Source: Bursaphelenchus xylophilus (Eukaryota; Nematoda; Chromadorea; Rhabditida; Aphelenchoididae). Taken from it: 64,000 bases of DNA. A model generated the notes under the pieces. It was not told the origin of the DNA. It saw only the letters and a program-made list of their open reading frames with translations, and made no database searches. The first letter of the stretch is position 1. The number at the start of each line of letters is the position of its first letter. The stretch is taken from contig CAJFCV020000006.1 of assembly GCA_904066235.2 (NCBI GenBank), positions 9,982,001 through 10,046,000 on the forward strand, in the 5' to 3' direction. The translations under genes and the position numbers were made by a program. This document shows, piece by piece, positions 56,587 through 64,000 of the stretch.

Positions 56587-59500
56587 TCCCCCGGCCCAAC
56601 AACCCATATGATCAAGGATATGTCACAGATGAGTTCGGAAATATGACGGACAGTCCGAGAAATCTAAGGTCAGTTTTAAAGTTTTTTTTGTTTTTCTTAT
56701 TTTAGGTAACAATCTTCTGAAATACGAGGGTCGTCTACAAAATTGCCGTTTTTAGAATGCAAAAATTTGATTTTAGACCCTTTTTGTGCTAAAATAAGCT
56801 AATTTTAGATAGAAAAAATAAAAGCAGTTTTATTGTTCAAAAAAGCAATTTCTGGCAAATTTTGTGATGAAAATTTGGCTTGTTGGCCAAAAAAAAAACA
56901 GATTTTCTTGCCTAAAATAGTATTTTTTGGGTGTGATTAGGTATAAAATAACGAAAAATCGCTTTGACATGGACATAGAAACTTGCCAACGTCCATTTTA
57001 CTCTTCCTTTCCGCCCTTACCTCCTCTAAAAATCCCATTTTTAGCCCAAATTCCGCCGCAACCCATCAAGAAGTGCTTCCGAATCGCCAGAGACGCCGTC
57101 AAAATGGCCGCGGACCCGACCGAATGTCCGGCGAACTCGCCGGAACACAACGCTTCATCCGGCCCGGCGGGCATTACCATCGGCTGGCGCAGAAACAAAC
57201 GGAACAAATCGAGATTTTCTCGCGCAATCCCGAGGTCCAAAGCTTCGATTACACGCAGTTCAAGATGTCGCAAAAGGCCGGTGGCGCCTTCGGTGCCTTA
57301 GGCTTCGACGAGATCACACCCATTCAACAGATCGCCATCCCGTTTATCAAGCGATTCACCGACTCGGACTTCGTGATCAGAAGCCCCATGGGCTACGGCA
57401 AGACCTGGGCCTTCATGGTCCCGATTGTCGACGAGGTTTACGAGAGAAAGCAGTATGTTTCGCCTCATTTGATCAACAAAACCGACCCCTACGCTGTTGT
57501 GTTAGCCCCGACTAGGGAATTGGCCATGCAATTGTATGAAAACACAAAGAGTTATGTCAATGGTAAGTTATTTTTGATTTTTTTGTTTTGTGTTTAGGTT
57601 TTTTGCAGCAATTTGGGCCTTTTCGGAGCGATTTTTGTCGTTTGCACTGTGCAGTATCAACTTTTTTTGTCGACTGCACGGTGCGTTTTTAATTTCTAAC
57701 TCGATTGCACTGTGCAATAAAAGACGAAGTCGATTTGCACAGTGCAGTTTGTTTTTTGTTGCGCGGTTTTGATTGCACAGTGCAGTTGGCACTTTCATGC
57801 ACTGTGCAATCGGCGGAAATGGATTAGTCGCACAGTGCGAAACAAGTTTTCAATATTTTTTGCACAGTGCAGTCGATGAAATGGTTCTTCCAAAAAATGC
57901 GACAACTTGATTTTCTCTGCACAGTGCAGACAGAAATCGGCGGGAAAATTGATTGCACCGTGCAAACAAATTTTTACTTGCCTGCACAGTGCAAAATAAA
58001 AAAAATTTTGTCTGCACAGTGCAGACAGAAATTTTCGGAAAAAAAAATGATTGCACGGTGCAAAATAAAATTTTATTTGTTTGCACAGTGCAAATAAAAG
58101 TTTATTTTTGGTGTCACAGTGCAGCCAAAAAACGGTGAAAAAATAAAATTTGATTTGTCTGCACAGTGCAAATCGAAAATTTTTTTCTGCACACTGCAGA
58201 AAATAATCAGTTGCACCGTGCGAAAATTAATTTCCTTTTTCTTTCAGCCTATGGATCCAGAGTGAAATGCGCCTTCTCGGTGGGCAAACAGCACATGAAG
58301 TCGGCGCAAGCTGAGATCGAGAGCGGCTGCGACATCCTCTTCGTCACCCACGGCCGATTGATCCACCACTTTATCAACAACAAGGAGTCAGTGATAAAAC
58401 TCGGCTTCCAGAATCTGAAGTACTTTGTCATGGACGAGGGCAACGATTTCTACACTTCTGGGGCGGATTACGAGGCTCGCATGGAATTGAAAGAATTCTT
58501 CTCGAGAATGGTGAGTTTTGAGATTTTTTGGGGAAAATTTTTTGTTATAGTTGCTGAAAAATATTATTTTTGGCGGGTGAATTTGTTCTAGAGTAAAATT
58601 TTATATGGAATTTGAATTTGACGTCGATTTTATAAAACTTGAGGGTGAAATATGAAAAAAATTTTTTTGGGAATTTTTGATGTTTTTACTGAATGATTTG
58701 TTATTTGAGGTCAAGGATCGTGAAAAACACAACCTCAGCAGCAAGTATATCCAGTCCATCTTGGTCGGAGCCAATATTAACATTCATAGCTACGAATTGT
58801 TCAGTGCCTATGTCCGAAGTGATTATATTGGAATTCAAGTGGGCAATTGTGATCTCCCTGCGGAGACGCTCCACAATGAGATTATCCGGATTGTAAGTTT
58901 TGAATTTTCTTTGTTATTTTTCAGTTTTTGGCGTTTTTTTGCACTGTGCGGAAAATTTTCGGGGTTTGCACAGTGCAATGGGGATTTTTGATCGTAGTGC
59001 TTGGAGGAGGGGCTGATTTGTGAAAAATACTGAATGATCATGTGTTTTAAGATGCTGTTAGTACTGGGAATAGCTTTAATTTTAAACTTTTACATTAGAT
59101 TTCGCACAGTGCAAGATTTTATAATCCGCACAGTGCAATCGAAGAATTCGATTGCACTGTGCGGAAGGTTGTCAAACGTGGAAAATTTTTTTTTGTACTA
59201 GGTTTAAGAGGGTTTGTACAGTCTTCCAATAACTTTTAACAATGAGGTTTTACCATCCCCATCGAGTGGTACAGTAATTTTTCATCTGCACCATGCAATT
59301 TACTAAAATCCATTTAGATTTGCTGAAAGTGAGCCGTATAAAATAGCTGTGATATGTATCCTAATATCTTACTAATCTTGCTGCTTTCAGGATGACCCGG
59401 TGAAGAAAATCGCAAAGCTGATTGAAATCCTCACCAAACACGGAAAGGTAGAAGACGGCCACTTTGTGACGGAAAAAACGATCGTTTTTGTGAACACGGT

Positions 59501-60137
59501 CAGAGATTGCACACGGGTCCTCTACGCGCTGAACACGCAACGTTTCTCGGCGCTGGGATTGTCCTCAGACCACACTCAAGTCGAGCGGAAGAAGGCCTTG
59601 GACCGCTTCAATGCTGGCGAGTATGATATAATGGTGGCCACTGATATCGGCTCCAAAGGATTGAATATATTGGATCTGGCCATCACAATCAACTATGGGA
59701 TCCCCAACAGGTAAGCACTCGGAATTTGGAGCGGAAAGAAGGCGGTTTAGATGGAGATTTTGGACTTGACATCTGATGTCATGGATAAGGTCGTAAATTT
59801 GAGGATGGTTGGTTTTATGGAAAAATTAATGTTGGAAGAGATAGAAGAAGCCGTAGGGGCTCTGGAAATTGCTGGAATAATAGTAATAACTTTTATTTTC
59901 AGGGACAATTTCAACAATCGAGTCGGCCGGGTTGGCAGAATGGGAAATGAAGGAAAAGTATACCATTTCTATGTCCCATCGGAAGACCACCAACACAAAG
60001 CTTTCCTGAGAGAGGTTGGTTAGTTTTGCACTATCAAATAGGCTCTAAATTTACACTGGAAATGAGATTTTACGATATTCTTTTAGGTCCTGCAAGCTCA
60101 GAGTAACAAAATCGAGATCCCCGACTTTCTCCAATAA
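56587..60137 (+). CDS. Divergent DEAD-box RNA helicase, paralog 1
   Basis: Exons 56587-56668, 57045-57562, 58248-58510, 58710-58892, 59391-59710, 59903-60014 and 60087-60137 are phase-consistent and give at least 508 aa. The 5' end is unresolved; an upstream exon near 56508 or the ATG at 56642 are options. Motifs in order: Q motif region (LGFDEITPIQQIAIPFI), motif I SPMGYGKT, Ia APTREL, Ib THGR (usually TPGR), II MDEGND (DEAD lost after DE), III LVGAN in place of SAT, IV TIVFVNT, V ATDIGSKGLNI, VI NRVGRVGR in place of HRIGRxGR. Architecture is closest to the DDX3/Vasa group. ATP binding may persist, but coupling through motifs II, III and VI is doubtful. The exon 4 acceptor is TTTGAG, or TCAAG nine bases further. 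AATAAA overlaps the stop. Intron 57563-58247 is packed with the GCAC palindrome. Confidence 0.85.
57639..58225. repeat. Palindrome array in helicase 1 intron
   Basis: Sixteen exact GCACNGTGC cores plus two near matches in about 590 bases, filling the intron between the APTREL exon and the next. Centre bases are mostly A, also T, C and G. Flanks are usually T on the left and A or G on the right. Sequence between copies is unrelated. Confidence 0.92.
58938..59165. repeat. GCACNGTGC palindromes in helicase 1 intron 4
   Basis: Copies lie near 58941, 58969, 59104, 59129 and 59155. The last two are only 26 bases apart. Confidence 0.85.
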
Positions 60138-61047
60138 AAAATGAACTCCAATCAACACACACACCACCCTGACGTCAATCGTTTTGAATTTAACCAACTG
60201 AATTTTCTCCGATCTCCATCCATCGGGAACCAAACGCAGCGAAAAAAATATTTTAATCGTTTAGGAATAACCAAAATAATTTTGATCATACCAACCTTGG
60301 ATGTTCCAATGGCCGAATGAAACTTTTGGAGGATGAAAAGCAACTCATAATCTACGTTGTGTTCGAATATCAAGCTGGGAAGACGTCCAGAACGCTGGCT
60401 TTTCACCTCGGATGTTATACTACCCATTGGCCTCCGGATTTCCGAAATTTCATATTTTTTCAATGTTTTCTAACTCGAAAAAGTTGTATCTAGCCCTCTG
60501 TGCTCTATATAATTTGTCTGCATCATATTTTCAACAGCTGTACAGTAGAATTTTGAGAATTTTTTATCTTTTTAGCTAATTAATTAGATGGTTTGTCCGA
60601 AACGGCCGAATTTTGAATTCATACTTTGTCTAACCATGGAGTAGATGTTGTATCAAGCAGTCTACAAACCCATTCGGATAAAATCCTCTTCAGATATACT
60701 CATTATTATTAATAATAACCAATTTTATAACATTTAGTTAATAAACCGTACAATAAAGTTTTTTAATCCAAAAAATGCGTTTAATTCGGATTTTTGTGGA
60801 CTGAAAATAACAAATGAGTCGTAAAATAACAGTAGACCTATCGTCATCTCAAATACTTGTCTTATTTTGCACTAAAATTTGAATTAGTTTGGCTCCCGTC
60901 GCGAAAACATTCAATGCCAAAATACCTTGGCATTCTGTTTATTGTCGGAAAAACGCTAAAAATGATAAAGTAAAGTAAAATACGAAATGAATTGAGTGTA
61001 ACAGGGTTAATAATAATCCAATTTGTTCCAGTTATCTCGTCCATTCG
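60138..61047. other. Gap between the two helicase genes
   Basis: A 103-codon minus frame (60152-60463, starting MKKYEISEIRRPMGSITSEV) is protein-like in composition but has no recognisable domain, so it is only a possible small gene. The right end carries an acceptor-like GTTCCAG at 61031, 17 bases before the next ATG, compatible with spliced-leader addition to the second helicase. Confidence 0.35.
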
Positions 61048-63807
61048 ATGTGCGACATCTCGGACCTTGACGATCTAGTGGAAGACGTAAAAATCAGCAA
61101 TCAAAAGTGAGTTTTATCAATTTTTTGTTTCTCTTTTGTTCTCAAGAGTATCGCTATAACTTATCACAGTTTTTGGCTTTAATTTTCCCGTGTTTAAACC
61201 TAGTTTTGTCTGTTTTTATGCCTAGTATAATATAATTTTTAGATCTTCGAAAAACGACTCCTTCTCGTGTCAAGATAGTCACGGGAGGTCCAAGGAGCGA
61301 GGAAATCACGGGACGTGCAATTTTAAAGTCAGTGGGAATCTTCCAGGGACCAGTAATTTCATCCGACCAGTTGCTCAAGGTGAAGATGATGAATCGGTTC
61401 AGGTGACCGTTGTGTCGACAAAGTTGGATGCCAAAAACTTTGAGTAGGTTGTTTATGAAGCTGTCTTTGATTTTTGAATATTTTAGGGCCTGGAAAATTT
61501 CTTCTTCCTTTAGTTTTTATCAAAACTACCTATTTTTAGGTATAAATCAGAGTTTTTGCCGTCGAAAAGGGCCCAAAAAGCCCTGGATCACCTTGGATTC
61601 AACGATTTTTTACCTGTTCAACGTGTTGCCCAGCCTTTTATCTCAAAATTTCCCTCGAGTGATTTCATTATCAAAGCCCCAGCCGGTTCCGGGAAGACTT
61701 TTGCCTATCTGATCCCAATTATTGACCAAATCCAGCGGATCAAGGAACAGGAGAACTCCAAACTTATAAATAAAGTAGCGCCGTATGCTGTGGTTGTCGC
61801 GCCGACAAGAGAATTGGTTTCGCAACTCTACCAAGAGACCAAAAGTTATTTGACAGGTCAGTTGCACTGTGCACAAAACAAAATGTTACAAAATTGCACG
61901 GTGCAATAAAATTTGATGCGATTTTTGCACGGTGCTAGGGCAAGAAAATCACTGCGCACTGTGCGATCGAATTGAAAACTTTTTTCGTTGCACTGTGCAG
62001 TCAAAAAATGGAGAAATTGCACGGTGCAATAAAATTTGATGCGATTTTTGCACTGTGCAAGAGCAAGAAAATCGCTGCGCACTGTGCGGCAGAATTGAAA
62101 ACTTTTTTCGTTGCACTGTGCAGTCAAAAAATGGAGAAATTTTTTCTGCACTGTGCAGTAGAAATCATTGGAAATAATTGCACAGTGCATTGAAAATTGG
62201 ATTTTTTGGTACACTATACCAAAAAAATCATCTTATTTGGGGTATTTCCGGCACAGCGAAATAAAATTGAAAGGATTTTTTGATTGCACTGTGCGGGAAT
62301 TTTTGAATACTTTTTTTTGCACAGTGCAGTGTAAAAAATTTGCGCGAAATTGCGATGTGCATTTGAAATTTCGAAGTAAATTTTACAGTGTAGATTAAAA
62401 ATGGGATCTTTTTTCCCACTAGGCGGAAAAAAAAATTATTCCGGGTCTGCACAGTGCAGTAAAACCTGATTTTTTTCGTTTGCACTGTGCGGAAAATTTA
62501 GTGATAAAAATTTCAATTTTCCTTAAAAATTGCGGTGTAAAAATTGGAAAGCCAGATATTTTGACCAAAAACTGTCTCAAAGCAACAAATTTTGTATTTA
62601 TTTTCAGGCTACTCCTCCAACATTCGCTGTGCCGTTGGATTTGGCCAACAGGAAATGAAGAACTCCTCCGCATCCGTCGCCGATGGCTGTGATATCACAT
62701 TCCTGACGCTGGGACGACTGAAACATTATTTTTCTTCCGGAAGCACTCCGAGTTCGATTCGTCTCGATTTTCGGAACCTGAAATATTTGGTACTTGACGA
62801 AGCGCAGTGTTTTATACCGGATGGAGATAAAAATGTGGGCGAATACAATGCGTTTGGCCGATTTTTTGATGCTCTTGTATGAGGGAGCATTTTTTTAATG
62901 GGTTTGGGGGTTTTTGAAGCTTTTACGAGGGTTTCCTGATCTTCAGGGTTTTCGTGGTGGGACCAAAAGTTGTTATTTTAAATTCGATTTTTTTACAATT
63001 CTGGTGTAGTAGTATTTTTCCAAGACCTAGAATTATGTTTCTGATAATTTTCCTAATTTACCGAAGCCATTTCTAATTTAGAAATTTTCGCGGTGGGACC
63101 CAAAATCGAAATTTTTTATCCAATTTTTAGCCGTTCATGTGAACTCTAACTGACGGTATATGACTTCTAGATGATACAAAAAATTTAATTTATAATTTTC
63201 AGCTTAAACACTCCGAAAATTCCGAATTTTTGCAAACGATTTTGGTCGGCGCCGAATTGGATCTGAAAAAGGTCGCACTGTGCAAACAACTGATCCGATC
63301 TGATCATATTGCAATCCACGTGGTCCCAAAAGCCCTGAAAGGCGTTATCTGTGAAGCCATCGAAGTTGTAAGTTATTTTTCCGGGAAAAAAATTGATTTT
63401 TTCCAAAAATTTGGCTTTTTAAGCAAAAAATCTCAAATTTTCAAAGTTTCTGTGATGTAAAAACGCTAATTTTTATTTCAGAAGCAGCCTGACCACAGAT
63501 TCTTGGTTTTTCTCCGATTTGTACTCGAATTTATGGAAGAAAAACGCAATATCCCCCAAAAAATCTTGATTTTTGTCAATACAACGGTCCAAGCGAGGAG
63601 AATTTGCTATGCCCTGAGAGGCAACAACGTCCAAGCTGGTGCCTTGCACTCTGAATTGACCCAAAAAGAAAGACAGACGGCTTTGACGGACTTTCAAGAC
63701 GGGACTTTGGATGTTTTGGTGAGCACTGACGTCATCTCGGCCGGAATGAATTTCCCCGACTTGGATCGTGTGATTTTGTATGAGTTGCCAAGGACAGAGG
63801 ACTTTCA
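61048..63807 (+). CDS. Divergent DEAD-box RNA helicase, paralog 2 (cut by window end)
   Basis: Exons 61048-61106, 61243-61443, 61540-61856, 62608-62876, 63203-63367 and 63482-63807 are phase-consistent and cover 445 codons before the window ends. The start ATG follows an acceptor (GTTCCAG) by 17 bases. Motifs: LGFNDFLPVQ (Q motif), I APAGSGKT (canonical, unlike paralog 1), Ia APTREL, Ib TLGR, II LDEAQC (fourth residue not Asp), III LVGAE, IV LIFVNT, V STDVISAGMNF. Motif VI lies beyond the window. It shares intron positions with paralog 1, so the pair arose by tandem duplication. Exon 5 contains GCACTGTGC (63275-63283) in frame as VALCK. Confidence 0.85.
61861..62492. repeat. Palindrome array in helicase 2 intron, with internal duplication
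   Basis: Fifteen GCACNGTGC cores in about 630 bases. A segment of about 124 bases is tandemly duplicated (61890-62012 and 62014-62136), carrying several palindromes with it; some centres differ between copies (GCACGGTGC versus GCACTGTGC). It occupies the intron equivalent to the array-bearing intron of paralog 1. Confidence 0.92.
62945..63106. repeat. 17-bp core pair at 136-bp spacing
   Basis: GTTTTCGTGGTGGGACC (TC ending 62953) and ATTTTCGCGGTGGGACCC (63089) lie in one intron of helicase 2. A third copy lies in the following intron near 63884. Confidence 0.75.
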
Positions 63808-64000
63808 GTAAGTTTGGAGAGCAGTTTGGGTTGATTTGGAGGGATTTGCGTTGGTTCCCAGCGGTTCTGGGAGAATTCAGGTTTTCGTGGTGGGACCCGG
63901 AAATGTAAAAAAATACCGAAAGTAAGGCAATCAAAATAGTTTTAGCAGATTTAGAAAGCAACTACGGTCCCCAAAGTTCACAAAAATGGGGTTTATAAGG

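Noticed and set aside
57639..58225. CRISPR-like pattern of short repeats with unique spacers
   Set aside because: The repeat is only 9-13 bases, palindromic with a variable centre, irregularly spaced, and lies in an intron of a eukaryotic gene.

Overview
This looks like about 64 kb of AT-rich nuclear DNA from a rhabditid nematode, probably Caenorhabditis or a near relative. The basis is short introns with GTAAGT donors and TTTTCAG or TTTTAG acceptors, compact genes nested in introns, acceptor sites just upstream of first ATGs (compatible with spliced-leader addition), a C. elegans-style HEXA/HEXB beta-hexosaminidase, and introns full of short dispersed repeats. No species assignment is possible without a search. 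All gene models were built by hand from reading frame, splice signals and phase.

Layout. 2858-10278 (-): a 12-exon type I membrane protein with about ten EGF-like modules. A separate plus-strand gene for a small type I membrane protein (8022-9387) sits inside its second intron. 10932-12175 (+): a small secreted Pro/Ala/Lys-rich protein, divergent from the EGF gene. 12380-16596 (-): a 10-exon kinase-fold protein that lacks the catalytic HRD and DFG aspartates. 17841-23150 (-): an 8-exon GH20 beta-hexosaminidase (hex-1-like). 23.6-25.2 kb: one tRNA-like sequence and one good tRNA-Ser(AGA). 26338-39092 (-): a long Pro/Gln/Asn-rich protein, with one intron of about 6 kb. 39.1-56.5 kb: no convincing gene; this stretch is a stack of nested inverted-repeat elements and clusters of a short palindrome. 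56587-60137 (+) and 61048-63807 (+, cut by the window end): two tandem, divergent DEAD-box helicase paralogs.

The unusual part is the repeat landscape. (1) A palindrome, TTGCACNGTGCAA, occurs in dense clusters over the right half of the window, most strikingly in the same intron of both helicase paralogs. (2) A TIR element of about 593 bp with a 3-bp TNA target duplication carries a tRNA-like box A/box B unit. There are four copies, one of which has been split by a 2.4-kb foldback element inserted at TTAA. (3) A core of about 17 bp (GTTTTCGTGGTGGGACC) recurs at about 137-bp spacing in introns of several unrelated genes, and taking out one MITE restores the spacing. (4) Several long intronic inverted repeats would give long RNA hairpins if transcribed. 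Further elements show hAT-like (8-bp TSD) and Tc1/mariner-like (TA) signatures. No intact transposase was recognised.

Functionally the genes do not form an obvious pathway. Known or inferred roles are cell-surface or extracellular (EGF protein, small membrane protein, secreted protein), lysosomal (hexosaminidase), signalling scaffold (pseudokinase) and RNA-related (helicases, and possibly the Q/N-rich protein).
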